Origin: Arthrobacter pigmenti
GTDB lineage: Bacteria; Actinomycetota; Actinomycetes; Actinomycetales; Micrococcaceae
Direction of reading: 5' to 3'
Assembly: GCF_011927905.1 (NCBI RefSeq)
Contig: NZ_JAATJL010000001.1
Location: 1,116,001 to 1,180,000 of the forward strand
DNA: 64,000 bases
Program-made: the position numbers and the translations under genes
Notes under the pieces: generated by a model
Told to the model about the DNA's origin: nothing
The model's input: only the letters and a program-made list of their open reading frames with translations
Database searches by the model: none
In this document: in pieces, positions 10,116 through 19,150 of the stretch
How the letters are laid out: the number at the start of each line of letters is the position of its first letter
How positions within the stretch are numbered: position 1 is the first letter of the stretch

Positions 10116-10217
10116 ATGTCCACATCCGCCGAGATGCTCGGCAAATTGTCGGAGGCGTTCGCTACGGTCAAGAGGAACATAAAACGGGCCCTGGAGGCCA
10201 TGAGAAAGCCGAGGTAG
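10116..10217 (+). CDS. Candidate 33-aa small protein directly upstream of recA
   Basis: An ORF of 33 codons whose TAG stop (10215-10217) abuts the recA ATG. It begins MSTSAEMLGKLSEAF and ends in a basic tail (RALEAMRKPR); the middle could form an amphipathic helix. About 80 percent of third positions are G or C, far above the in-frame sequence just before its ATG, which supports coding. No good Shine-Dalgarno precedes it. It lies between the LexA operator and recA and so would be SOS-induced. It has no membrane segment. It could instead be chance coding bias in a recA leader. Confidence 0.45.
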   Translation: MSTSAEMLGKLSEAFATVKRNIKRALEAMRKPR

Positions 10218-11282
10218 ATGATGGCCGCACCAGCGGATCGAGAAAAGGCTCTTGAAGCAGCTCTTGCCCAGATTGACAAGCAGTACGGCAAGGGTTCCGT
10301 CATGCGCCTGGGGGATGAGACCCGTGCACCGATAGAAACAATTTCCACCAGCTCCATTGCACTGGATGCCGCGCTCGGTATTGGAGGCCTTCCCCGGGGG
10401 CGGGTTGTGGAAATCTACGGTCCTGAATCCTCCGGTAAAACCACAGTGGCGCTTCATGCCGTGGCCAATGCGCAGCGTAACGGCGGCATAGCCGCGTTCA
10501 TCGACGCTGAGCATGCTCTGGACCCGGAGTACGCCAAAAGGCTGGGCGTCGACACTGATGCGTTGCTTGTGTCCCAGCCGGACACCGGAGAGCAGGCTCT
10601 GGAGATCATGGACATGCTGGTGGGTTCGGGATCCATTGACATCGTGGTTATCGACTCCGTGGCAGCCCTTGTTCCCCGTGCCGAGATCGAAGGCGAGATG
10701 GGGGACAGTCATGTCGGGTTGCAGGCCCGGCTGATGAGCCAGGCGCTGCGTAAGATCACTGGGCGGCTGAGCCAGACCAAGACCACAGCGATCTTCATCA
10801 ATCAGCTGCGCGAGAAGATCGGCGTCTTCTTCGGCAGCCCGGAAACCACTACGGGCGGTAAGGCGCTGAAGTTCTACGCTTCGGTGCGAATTGACGTGCG
10901 CAGGATCGAAACCCTGAAGGAAGGCACCAATCCCGTTGGCAACCGGACCCGCGCCAAAATCGTCAAGAACAAGATGGCGCCGCCCTTCAAGCAGGCCGAA
11001 TTCGACATCCTGTATGGCCACGGAATTTCCCGCGAAGGCGGTCTGATTGATGTCGGCGTTGAGAACGGCCTTGTAAAGAAGTCTGGAGCCTGGTTCACCT
11101 ATGACGGAGATCAGCTGGGACAGGGTAAGGAGAACGCCCGCAAGTTCCTGATGGATAACCCCGACCTCGCTGACGAGCTGGAGCAGCGCATTCGGGAGAA
11201 GCTTGGCGTCGGTGGTGCTGTGGAAGCTGAACCCGCGCCGGACGGCCCCAAGCTGAAGGCTGTTGGCGGCGAGGGTCGCTAG
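10218..11282 (+). CDS. recA: Recombinase RecA
   Basis: A 354-aa recombination and LexA-coprotease ATPase. Walker A GPESSGKT is at 68-75, Walker B ([10 protein letters not shown]) near 143-152, the L2-loop region [17 protein letters not shown] is intact, and the usual acidic-to-basic C-terminus is present. Two adjacent ATG codons (10218, 10221) fit; GAGG at 10211-10214 is spaced better for the second. Transcription is likely controlled by the LexA box 170 bases upstream. recX follows after eight bases. Confidence 0.98.
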   Translation: MMAAPADREKALEAALAQIDKQYGKGSVMRLGDETRAPIETISTSSIALDAALGIGGLPRGRVVEIYGPESSGKTTVALHAVANAQRNGGIAAFIDAEHALDPEYAKRLGVDTDALLVSQPDTGEQALEIMDMLVGSGSIDIVVIDSVAALVPRAEIEGEMGDSHVGLQARLMSQALRKITGRLSQTKTTAIFINQLREKIGVFFGSPETTTGGKALKFYASVRIDVRRIETLKEGTNPVGNRTRAKIVKNKMAPPFKQAEFDILYGHGISREGGLIDVGVENGLVKKSGAWFTYDGDQLGQGKENARKFLMDNPDLADELEQRIREKLGVGGAVEAEPAPDGPKLKAVGGEGR

Positions 11283-11290
11283 CAGGCAAA

Positions 11291-11896
11291 GTGGTCGGTG
11301 AAAACGAAGTGGGCGAGGGCGCCGTGGTAGAACGCGGCGCCCGCTCTGGCCGCACTCGTCTGCGACGTGGGTCGCGGCGATCTGGACCTGGTGCCGCTGA
11401 CGCCGACGCGAGGCGTGACGAAGATCCGTACGAAGTTGCGAGGTCCATCGTCCTCAGGCAGCTCTCGATGGCGCCCCGGAGTCGCCATCAACTGTTCGGC
11501 AAGCTCGCGGAGCGCGGTGTGTCCGAGCACGTTGCGGTGGAAATCCTCGACCGCTACGAGGAGGTGCAGCTGGTTGACGACGCTGAGTTTGCGAAGATGT
11601 GGGTGCGAAGCAGGGCGCAGACAAGCTCGCTCGCCCGAAGCGCGCTTAAACGTGAGTTGGCGGAGAAGGGTATTACCGGTGAGATTGCCGAAGATGCTCT
11701 CGCGCAGCGAACGGATGAGGATGAGATGGCTGCCGCGGAGGAACTCGTGCGCAGAAAACTACGTCCGTTGGCGGATCCCGGTGACCGTGCCGGCCGCGAC
11801 AAGCAGGTGCGGCGGCTTGTCAGCATGTTGGCCCGCAAGGGTTATCCACCCGGGGCCGCCTTCTCGATCGTGAAGAACGTGATGGCAGATGGTTGA
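11291..11896 (+). CDS. recX: Regulatory protein RecX
   Basis: A 201-aa RecX protein that inhibits RecA filament extension. The N-terminal ~45 residues are a charged, unstructured-looking extension (RTRLRRGSRR), then three-helix RecX repeats start at DPYEVARSIVLRQLSMAPRS. GTG 11291 is chosen as the first start after recA. It is co-transcribed with recA behind the same SOS box. Confidence 0.93.
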   Translation: MVGENEVGEGAVVERGARSGRTRLRRGSRRSGPGAADADARRDEDPYEVARSIVLRQLSMAPRSRHQLFGKLAERGVSEHVAVEILDRYEEVQLVDDAEFAKMWVRSRAQTSSLARSALKRELAEKGITGEIAEDALAQRTDEDEMAAAEELVRRKLRPLADPGDRAGRDKQVRRLVSMLARKGYPPGAAFSIVKNVMADG

Positions 11897-11964
11897 ACGC
11901 GGTCCTGCCTGGACGCCTCCGCGGGCCTAGGAGTTCATAGCGCGGCGCTGTAGTGTAAACCTTC

Positions 11965-13359
11965 GTGTTGAAGTTGAGCTTGAATCTGTTGCGGTGTGTC
12001 GCGTCGGCGGCGATCCTGGTGATGGTCCTGGGTTCGGCCGGGCCGTACTTCGCTATGGCTGCCACGGGTGACACCTTTCCCACCTGGGAGGAGGTACGGA
12101 CCGCGAAAGGCGATGAAGCCGCTGTCCGCGAACAAACCGCGACGCTCGATGAGCTCCTGGGCACGCTACGGTCAGAGGCCGGTTCACAAGGCGACGCAGC
12201 AGTTGATGCTGCCGCACGTTTTTCGCAGGCGAGGGCTGCTCTCAAGGCTGGCGAGCGTGCTCTACAGACTTTGGAAGAACGCCTCGAGCAGGCTGAGGCT
12301 GAATCTGCAGCGGCGTTGCAGGACGTGGCAGCTGCCGCTGCCGCCTACTACAAGGCTGGGCAACCCGTTGACGGGCCGTTGCTCGTTCTCGCCAATCCCG
12401 GGCGCGTGCTCGACGTACTCGACGCCATGCGGACGCTGCAGGTCGTCGGAGAGCACCGCTCCGTTTCATACTGGGACGCCGAGGAAGCCAGACAGGTGGC
12501 GGACGCTCTTCGCGCGCAGGTTGAGGCGGCCACCATAGAGCGCGAGAGGCTCGCCGCGGAAGCCGCAGCACAGCGTCAAACGGCGGAGCAGAAGGCCGCC
12601 TCGGCCAATGAGGCCGTGCAACAGTACGAGCAGCGGGCGCACCAACTGCTTCAGCAGTTAGCCGAACTGAGGAACACCTCCGTTGCCCTGGAAGCTGAAC
12701 GCCAGCAGGGCCTCGCCGCTGAATCTGCCTATGCAGAACAGCAGCGCCTCGCCCAACTCGCAGCGCAGCAGGCATCCTCGCGCGAATCAGCCGAGAGTCA
12801 ACCCGTTACTGTGGGAAACCCGCTGCCGCCGGCGTCCGGTACCCTGCCGGAGCGCCCGGGGGATGTACCCGGGCCGCCGGCCAACAACACTCCCTCGGAA
12901 CCAGTTCCCCCGCAACCCTCCCCACCTATTCCGCAACCAACCGCGCCACCTGTTGTCCAGGTCCCGGCACCGCCGCCAACCAGCCCGCCAACTGAACCCC
13001 CTGCGCCGGAACCGCCGCCCGCACCGGAACCGCCGCCGATCGTCGCAGTGGATGACCCGGCGGGCGCCCAGGCATATGCTGCCGGCCGCGCAGCCGCATA
13101 CGGGTGGGCACCGGATGAGTTCACTTGCCTGGTGAACCTGTGGAATCGGGAATCGGGCTGGCGAACAAGCGCAGACAATCCCTACAGCGACGCCTACGGC
13201 ATTCCGCAGGCGCTACCCGGAAGCAAGATGGCCAGCGCAGGGCCGGACTGGCGCACTAACTACCGCACTCAGATCGAATGGGGGCTCGGCTATATCGCCC
13301 AGCGATACGGGACGCCCTGCGCTGCGTGGGACCACTCCGAACGGAACAACTGGTACTGA
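11965..13359 (+). CDS. Secreted coiled-coil protein with C-terminal transglycosylase/lysozyme-like domain
   Basis: A 464-aa exported protein. Residues ~8-32 form a signal peptide. Residues ~45-275 are Ala/Glu/Gln-rich coiled coil resembling the N-terminal part of CwlO/RipA/PcsB hydrolases. Residues ~285-355 are a Pro-rich linker. The last ~100 residues (VNLWNRESGWR, NPYSDAYGIPQALPG, QIEWGLGYIAQRYG) look like a lysozyme-fold transglycosylase domain with Glu in NRESGW as candidate catalyst. Likely role: peptidoglycan remodelling; the coil might respond to FtsEX, but that is inference. Start GTG; TAGTGT at 11951-11956 is a possible -10. Confidence 0.82.
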   Translation: MLKLSLNLLRCVASAAILVMVLGSAGPYFAMAATGDTFPTWEEVRTAKGDEAAVREQTATLDELLGTLRSEAGSQGDAAVDAAARFSQARAALKAGERALQTLEERLEQAEAESAAALQDVAAAAAAYYKAGQPVDGPLLVLANPGRVLDVLDAMRTLQVVGEHRSVSYWDAEEARQVADALRAQVEAATIERERLAAEAAAQRQTAEQKAASANEAVQQYEQRAHQLLQQLAELRNTSVALEAERQQGLAAESAYAEQQRLAQLAAQQASSRESAESQPVTVGNPLPPASGTLPERPGDVPGPPANNTPSEPVPPQPSPPIPQPTAPPVVQVPAPPPTSPPTEPPAPEPPPAPEPPPIVAVDDPAGAQAYAAGRAAAYGWAPDEFTCLVNLWNRESGWRTSADNPYSDAYGIPQALPGSKMASAGPDWRTNYRTQIEWGLGYIAQRYGTPCAAWDHSERNNWY

Positions 13360-13431
13360 GCCCGACGAAGAACCCATGCATCTAGATCAGTCCTGGTTGG
13401 GCGCAGGGGCGCAGGGCCGTACCCTTAACTG

Positions 13432-14961
13432 GTGAGTTTCACCCCGCTAACCGCAACAGTCGAACCGGACGAGCAGACGCATGCACCGCAACGCACCTAC
13501 GAGGTGCGCACTTTCGGTTGCCAGATGAACGTGCACGACTCCGAGCGCATAGCCGGACTCCTGGAGGACGCCGGGTACGCCGACGCCGCAGGAGGCCAGG
13601 CCGACGTCGTTGTCTTTAATACGTGCGCGGTGCGCGAGAACGCAGACAATAAGCTGTACGGGAACCTGGGTATGTTGGCGTCCGTCAAGGACGCCCGTCC
13701 CGGGATGCAGATAGCCGTCGGCGGGTGCCTTGCGCAAAAGGACCGCGAGACTATTCTCCGCAAGGCACCGTGGGTGGACGCTGTCTTCGGCACCCACAAC
13801 ATCGGTGCACTTCCCGCCCTGTTGGAACGGGCACGCCACAACGACGAGGCACAGCTTGAGATCCTCGAATCTCTCGATGTCTTTCCGTCCACCCTGCCCA
13901 CCAAACGCGACTCGGTGTACTCGGGATGGGTATCGATCTCAGTGGGGTGCAACAACACCTGCACCTTCTGCATCGTCCCGTCGCTGCGCGGCAAGGAGAA
14001 GGACCGGCGTCCGGGAGAGATCCTGGCCGAAATTGAAGCACTCGTGGCCGACGGCGCGATCGAGGTTACGCTGCTGGGCCAGAACGTGAATTCCTATGGA
14101 GTCGAGTTCGGCGACCGGGGCGCTTTTGCCAAGCTGTTGCGTGCCTGTGGAGACATCGAAGGTCTGGAACGTGTGCGCTTCACCAGCCCCCATCCGGCTG
14201 CCTTCACCGATGACGTCATCGACGCCATGGCTGAGACGCCCAATGTCGCTCCGCAATTGCACATGCCGCTGCAATCGGGTTCGGACCGGGTTCTGAAGGC
14301 GATGCGCCGGTCCTATCGCTCGGAGAAGTTCCTTGGAATCCTGGACCGCGTCCGTGCCCGGATGCCGCATGCGTCCATTTCCACGGATATCATCGTCGGT
14401 TTTCCGGGTGAGACCGAGGAGGATTTCCAGGAAACCCTTCGCGTCGTCGAGCAATCACGTTTCGCCACCGCTTTCACATTCCAGTACTCGAAGCGCCCAG
14501 GAACACCCGCCGCTGACCTACCGGACCAACTGCCAAAGGCCGTGGTCCAGGAGAGGTACGAACGGTTGACCGAACTGCAGGACCGGATCTGCGGGGAAGA
14601 GAACGCGGCCCAGATCGGGCGCCAGGTGGAAGTGCTGGTCACTGCCCAACAGGGCCGCAAGGCACACGAAACCCATCGTTTGAGTGGGCGGGCGCGGGAC
14701 CAGCGCCTGGTGCACTTCTCAGTGCCCGACGGCGCAGAGCAGCCGCGGCCCGGCGACCTCGTTATAGTCGCGGTCACACAGGCTGCGCCCTTCCACTTGA
14801 TCGCTGACCCCCAAGCGGCGGACTACCGGTTAAGGCGATCCCGTGCCGGGGATGCGTGGGATCGCGCACAGGCAGACAGTTGCGGAGCGCCTGCACCGGG
14901 AAGCGGCACGGGAGTTTCGCTGGGTATGCCGTCGTTGCCGTTACGCACAGCTTCCACGTGA
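13432..14961 (+). CDS. miaB: tRNA-2-methylthio-N6-dimethylallyladenosine synthase
   Basis: A 509-aa radical SAM methylthiotransferase acting on position 37 of tRNAs. The N-terminal cluster cysteines are C30, C65 and C99. The radical [11 protein letters not shown] motif gives C173, C177 and C180. A TRAM domain lies near 385-455. About 35 residues beyond the TRAM domain run into the miaA start and look unconserved. GTG 13432 has TACCCT six bases upstream (13420-13425) and no Shine-Dalgarno. Its partner MiaA, which makes the substrate, is encoded next with a GTGA overlap. Confidence 0.96.
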   Translation: MSFTPLTATVEPDEQTHAPQRTYEVRTFGCQMNVHDSERIAGLLEDAGYADAAGGQADVVVFNTCAVRENADNKLYGNLGMLASVKDARPGMQIAVGGCLAQKDRETILRKAPWVDAVFGTHNIGALPALLERARHNDEAQLEILESLDVFPSTLPTKRDSVYSGWVSISVGCNNTCTFCIVPSLRGKEKDRRPGEILAEIEALVADGAIEVTLLGQNVNSYGVEFGDRGAFAKLLRACGDIEGLERVRFTSPHPAAFTDDVIDAMAETPNVAPQLHMPLQSGSDRVLKAMRRSYRSEKFLGILDRVRARMPHASISTDIIVGFPGETEEDFQETLRVVEQSRFATAFTFQYSKRPGTPAADLPDQLPKAVVQERYERLTELQDRICGEENAAQIGRQVEVLVTAQQGRKAHETHRLSGRARDQRLVHFSVPDGAEQPRPGDLVIVAVTQAAPFHLIADPQAADYRLRRSRAGDAWDRAQADSCGAPAPGSGTGVSLGMPSLPLRTAST

Positions 14962-15893
14962 CCGAAGGCGCAGCTGTTTGGACAGTACCGCCCCTGATCG
15001 CCGTCGTCGGGCCGACTGGGTCCGGTAAATCGGATCTGGGCGTTGCGCTGGCTCAGGCCCTGCGGGGCGAGATCATCAATGCCGACGCCATGCAGTTTTA
15101 TCAGGGCATGGATATCGGTACCGCCAAACTGCCGATCGAGGATAGGCAGGGCGTACCCCATCACCTGCTCGACATACTCGACATCCGCGAGGAAGCGAAC
15201 GTAGCGAAGTATCAGCGTCAGAGCAGGAAGCTCATAGGGGAGATCCGGTCCCGCGGGAACGTGCCGATTCTCGTTGGCGGATCGGGGCTGTACGTCCGGG
15301 CTGCCCTTGACGAGCTGGAGTTTCCGCCGACTGACGCAGCGGTGCGGTCCCGTCTCGAGATGGAGAAGTCCGAGGACGGCATAGGCGCGCTCAGGCAGCG
15401 CCTCGCGCAGGTGGACCCAACTTCGGAGGCACGCCTGCACGATGAACGCCGTGTCATCCGCGCCCTGGAAGTTCATGAGCTGACTGGAAGACCCTTCAGC
15501 TCATACATGCCTAGCCGCATCTACCATCAACCGGCCCTCCAGCTGGGATTGCGCGTGGACCGCGAGCTACTCCGTGCCCGCCTGGCCACGCGGGTTCACA
15601 CCATGGTTGAGAGCGGGCTCCTGGACGAGGTCCGTGCCCTCGATCACAGAGGACTGCGTGAAGGACGAACCGCTTCCCGTGCACTCGGCTACGCCCAGTT
15701 CCTCCGCGTGCTCGACGGCGAATGGTCGGCAGCGGAGGCAGTCGAGGACACCATTGGGGCGACCCGCCGCTTTGCCCGCAGGCAGCTCACCTGGTTCAGG
15801 GCGGACGAGCGTGTGCAGTGGCTCGAGTGGCAGGATGCGGCGCTTCACGAACGTGCACTGGAAGTTCTCCGGCAGACTCTCCGCCTATCCTAG
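14958..15893 (+). CDS. miaA: tRNA dimethylallyltransferase
   Basis: A 311-aa enzyme that adds the dimethylallyl group to A37 of tRNA, the step before MiaB. P-loop GPTGSGKS is at 18-25, then [27 protein letters not shown] and RALGYAQF. The start is the GTG overlapping the miaB stop codon. An upstream in-frame ATG (14856) would give 34 extra residues that lie wholly inside miaB and are not MiaA-like. Confidence 0.95.
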   Translation: MTEGAAVWTVPPLIAVVGPTGSGKSDLGVALAQALRGEIINADAMQFYQGMDIGTAKLPIEDRQGVPHHLLDILDIREEANVAKYQRQSRKLIGEIRSRGNVPILVGGSGLYVRAALDELEFPPTDAAVRSRLEMEKSEDGIGALRQRLAQVDPTSEARLHDERRVIRALEVHELTGRPFSSYMPSRIYHQPALQLGLRVDRELLRARLATRVHTMVESGLLDEVRALDHRGLREGRTASRALGYAQFLRVLDGEWSAAEAVEDTIGATRRFARRQLTWFRADERVQWLEWQDAALHERALEVLRQTLRLS

Positions 15894-15897
15894 AAGG

Positions 15898-16839
15898 GTG
15901 AGCACACAACCCGATGCAGCACTGGCTGCCAGCACGCCACTGTCCGGCCTGTCCTTCAGCAAGGGACATGGAACAGGAAATGACTTCCTTCTGCTGGCTG
16001 ACCCGGATGGTTCCATCGAGCTCGGCGTGGAAGAAGTCACCGCGGCATGCGACCGTCACCGTGGCTTAGGGGCAGACGGGTTGATCCGGGCGGTGCCGTC
16101 GTCGTTGGTTCCCGAAGGTCGTGCCCTGCTCCAGAACAACCCGGAAGCCGAGTGGTTCATGGATTACCGCAACGGTGACGGGTCCGTGTCGGAGATGTGC
16201 GGCAACGGCGTCCGCGTTTTCGTGCACTTCCTCATCGATCGCGGGTTGCTTTCCCTGGACGAGGGGGCGGCCGCCGCTGTCGGAACCCGCGGCGGTATTA
16301 AGGTGATCGAACGCTCGCCCGACGGTTATTCAGTGGACATGGGCCCCTGGGAGTTCATTCATCCCGAGAAGGCTGCCGCGCGGGCGATGGACGCCCTCGT
16401 GGAAGCAGATGGTCTCGAAGTTCCCCGGCCCGGTCTCTCCATCAGCATGGGCAACCCGCACACGGTAGTGGCGTTGGCGGAAATAGCGGAACTGGACGCC
16501 ACGAGCCTCAGCGCTGCGCCGCGGGTGGACCCGGTTCCACCGAACGGCACCAATGTCGAATTCGTCGTTCCGGACGATCCGCTGGTTCACGACGGCATCG
16601 GTCAGGTCACCATGCGCGTTCACGAGCGCGGTGTGGGCGAGACACTTTCCTGTGGCACGGGAGCATGCGCGGCAGCGGTGGCCACGAGATACTGGGCAGG
16701 AGCGGATGCCCCTGACCATTGGGCAGTCTCTGTCCCAGGAGGGCAGGTAGGGGTGCAATTCCACGTCGGCCCGGATGGCCGGGAACACGTACACCTGAGT
16801 GGTCCGGCGGTTCTCATCGCCAGCGGGACGTTTGCCTAA
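15898..16839 (+). CDS. dapF: Diaminopimelate epimerase
   Basis: A 313-aa cofactor-independent racemase that makes meso-diaminopimelate. Both catalytic cysteines are visible: C101 in EMCGNGVRVF and C252 in LSCGTGAC; the opening FSKGHGTGNDF is also classic. The GTG at 15898 is preceded by TATCCT (15886-15891) with a six-base spacer, so it may have its own leaderless promoter inside the end of miaA. An in-frame ATG at 15574 lies inside miaA and is rejected. The 3' end overlaps the convergent methyltransferase gene by four bases. Confidence 0.96.
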   Translation: MSTQPDAALAASTPLSGLSFSKGHGTGNDFLLLADPDGSIELGVEEVTAACDRHRGLGADGLIRAVPSSLVPEGRALLQNNPEAEWFMDYRNGDGSVSEMCGNGVRVFVHFLIDRGLLSLDEGAAAAVGTRGGIKVIERSPDGYSVDMGPWEFIHPEKAAARAMDALVEADGLEVPRPGLSISMGNPHTVVALAEIAELDATSLSAAPRVDPVPPNGTNVEFVVPDDPLVHDGIGQVTMRVHERGVGETLSCGTGACAAAVATRYWAGADAPDHWAVSVPGGQVGVQFHVGPDGREHVHLSGPAVLIASGTFA

Positions 16840-17453
16840 AGCCCCGTATCGCGCCTGGTAACGCGCAGGATCCGGAAGGATTTCGCGGTAGCCGCGCGGT
16901 CGACCTCGTACCCTTCATCGAATTCGGCGACAAGCCAGCGCTGCAGCGAGTCCGCACCCAGGTTTTTCTGCACGACCAGCCATGCGGTGCCGCCTGGCGC
17001 GAGGCGCGGCAGCCAGGTCAGCAGCAATGCGTGCAACGCTTCCTTGCCGATTCGGATCGGGGGGTTTGACCAGATTGTGTCGAAGGTCAGGTCGGCGGCA
17101 ACGGCGTCGGGCGCAGCGGCGCTCAGGTTGTCCAGTCCCAGGCGGGAAGCGTTCTCGCGGACAAGGCCGAGTGCGCGCTCGTTCACATCGACGGCGACCA
17201 CGCGCGCTTTGGGTTCCTGCAGCGCCATGGTCAGCGCGAGCGGACCCCAGCCGCAGCCGATATCCAGGAGAGTTTGTCCTTCCGGCGGTGGCACCTCGGC
17301 GAGGAGGATCGACGTCCCCTTGTCCACGCCGTCGGGACTGAAGATCCCCCCTGCGGTCACCAGCTCGCGCAGACGGCCGTCGAGGACCACCCGTAGGGCC
17401 CGTCGCTGGTCCGGCCCGGCGGGTGTCGCGCTGAAGTAGTGCTGCGATTCCAT
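16836..17453 (-). CDS. Class I SAM-dependent methyltransferase, RsmC-like (MTS domain)
   Basis: A 205-aa protein equivalent to the catalytic half of RsmC. SAM motif I is DIGCGWGPLAL (63-73), and motif IV WSNPPIRIGK carries the NPP triad of N2-guanine or N6-adenine methylators. The probable substrate is a guanine in rRNA. It lacks the N-terminal pseudo-domain of E. coli RsmC, as is usual in Actinobacteria. Convergent with dapF and divergent from hflX. Confidence 0.85.
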   Translation of the reverse strand: MESQHYFSATPAGPDQRRALRVVLDGRLRELVTAGGIFSPDGVDKGTSILLAEVPPPEGQTLLDIGCGWGPLALTMALQEPKARVVAVDVNERALGLVRENASRLGLDNLSAAAPDAVAADLTFDTIWSNPPIRIGKEALHALLLTWLPRLAPGGTAWLVVQKNLGADSLQRWLVAEFDEGYEVDRAATAKSFRILRVTRRDTGL

Positions 17454-17584
17454 AGTGCTCCAGCGTAGTCGGCGTACCGCACGGCTTCCTCCAGGCCAAG
17501 CAGATTGTGTTGCGCGCTCAGAGAATTTGAGGACCTAATGGGGCGGTACGGACTACCATGGGAGGACAGTCACCAAAGGAGAGC

Positions 17585-19150
17585 ATGACCACACATCACG
17601 GAGCGTCGTCAACGCCCGAGCCGGAAATGGGTCCGGAAGAAATCCAGGCAGTCATTGACCGGATACTCGCCAAGGATCCCGCAGCGTCTCCGTCAGCGGA
17701 TGCGGTCAGGTCTACAGTTGCGAAGCGCGGCAAGGCGCAGGCCATTTCTGAGCTCGACGAAGAGCATTCCGCATACGACGGCGAACAGCAAGACCTTCAG
17801 GAGCGCCGCGCGCTTCGCCGCGTAGCAGGCTTGTCCACGGAACTCGAAGACGTCACAGAGGTCGAGTACCGGCAGCTCCGTCTTGAGCGGGTGGTTCTCG
17901 CCGGAATCTGGAGCGAAGGAACCGCGGAGGAAGCCGAGAATTCGCTCCGTGAGCTCGCCGCACTCGCCGAGACGGCGGGGTCCGAGGTCCTGGACGGAAT
18001 CATCCAGCGCCGGTTGAAGCCGGATCCCGGGACGTTTCTGGGTGCGGGGAAGGCTGAAGAGCTCAAGACCATCGTGACTGCCACAGGTGCCGACACCGTC
18101 ATCGTCGATAGCGAGCTTGCACCCTCCCAACGGCGTGGGCTCGAGGACATTGTGAAGGTGAAGGTCATCGACCGTACCGCACTGATCCTGGACATCTTCG
18201 CCCAGCATGCCAAATCACGTGAGGGTAAAGCGCAGGTTGAACTTGCCCAGCTCGAGTATCTCCTTCCGCGCCTGCGCGGTTGGGGCGAATCGATGTCCCG
18301 CCAGGCCGGCGGTCAAGTAGGCGGTGCCGGCGCGGGTATGGGTTCGCGCGGCCCGGGTGAGACGAAGATAGAGCTCGACCGGCGAAAGATCCGTACCCGC
18401 ATGGCAAAGTTGCGGCGGGAGATCGCGGGCATGAAACCGGCCCGCGAGACCAAGCGGGCCAACCGTCGTCGACATGAGGTTCCTTCCGTCGCGATTGCCG
18501 GCTATACCAATGCGGGTAAGTCCTCACTGTTGAACCGTTTGACCGATGCCGGAGTGCTGGTTGAGAACGCACTGTTCGCAACCCTGGACCCGACCGTCCG
18601 GCGTGCAGAGACCCCGGACGGCCTGGAATACACGCTCGCCGACACCGTCGGATTCGTCCGCTCACTGCCTACGCAGCTGGTCGAGGCATTCCGCTCCACG
18701 CTTGAGGAGGTTGCGGATTCCGACCTCATTCTGCACGTGGTGGACGCGTCACATCCGGACCCCGAGGGGCAGATCGCAGCTGTGCGGCAGGTCCTTGCGG
18801 ACGTCGATGCCCGCAAGGTCCCTGAGATCATTGTGTTGAACAAGGTGGACGCGGCGGATCCGTTCGTCATTGAACGGCTGCGCCAGCGTGAACCGCGCCA
18901 CGCGATCGTCTCCGCGCGTACCGGGCAGGGAATCGAGGAGCTGCTTGCACTCATCAGCGATTCGATTCCGCGACCGAGCGTCAAACTGAATCTTCTGGTT
19001 CCCTATCAGCGCGGTGATGTCGTCAGTCGACTGCATCAGGCGGACGCGGAGATACTGCATCTGGAGCACGTCGAGGACGGCACACAGGTGGACGTCATGG
19101 TCCGCGAAGGACTCGCAGCGGAACTGGAACCGTTCGTCCGGCATGGCTGA
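17585..19150 (+). CDS. hflX: Ribosome-associated GTPase HflX
   Basis: A 521-aa GTPase that splits stalled or stressed ribosomes. It has the HflX N-terminal domain (ADTVIVDSELAPSQRRGLED), a helical linker, G1 GYTNAGKS at 306-313, G3 DTVGF and G4 NKVD. ATG 17585 follows AAAGGAG (17575-17581), although spacing is tight. ATG 17558 would add nine residues but has no Shine-Dalgarno and the sequence around it resembles a -10 region. The last eight bases overlap the helicase gene. Confidence 0.94.
   Translation: MTTHHGASSTPEPEMGPEEIQAVIDRILAKDPAASPSADAVRSTVAKRGKAQAISELDEEHSAYDGEQQDLQERRALRRVAGLSTELEDVTEVEYRQLRLERVVLAGIWSEGTAEEAENSLRELAALAETAGSEVLDGIIQRRLKPDPGTFLGAGKAEELKTIVTATGADTVIVDSELAPSQRRGLEDIVKVKVIDRTALILDIFAQHAKSREGKAQVELAQLEYLLPRLRGWGESMSRQAGGQVGGAGAGMGSRGPGETKIELDRRKIRTRMAKLRREIAGMKPARETKRANRRRHEVPSVAIAGYTNAGKSSLLNRLTDAGVLVENALFATLDPTVRRAETPDGLEYTLADTVGFVRSLPTQLVEAFRSTLEEVADSDLILHVVDASHPDPEGQIAAVRQVLADVDARKVPEIIVLNKVDAADPFVIERLRQREPRHAIVSARTGQGIEELLALISDSIPRPSVKLNLLVPYQRGDVVSRLHQADAEILHLEHVEDGTQVDVMVREGLAAELEPFVRHG

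Noticed and set aside
10047-11021. A 324-codon frame antisense to recA
   Set aside because: recA is certain on the plus strand; long antisense frames are routine at this GC content.
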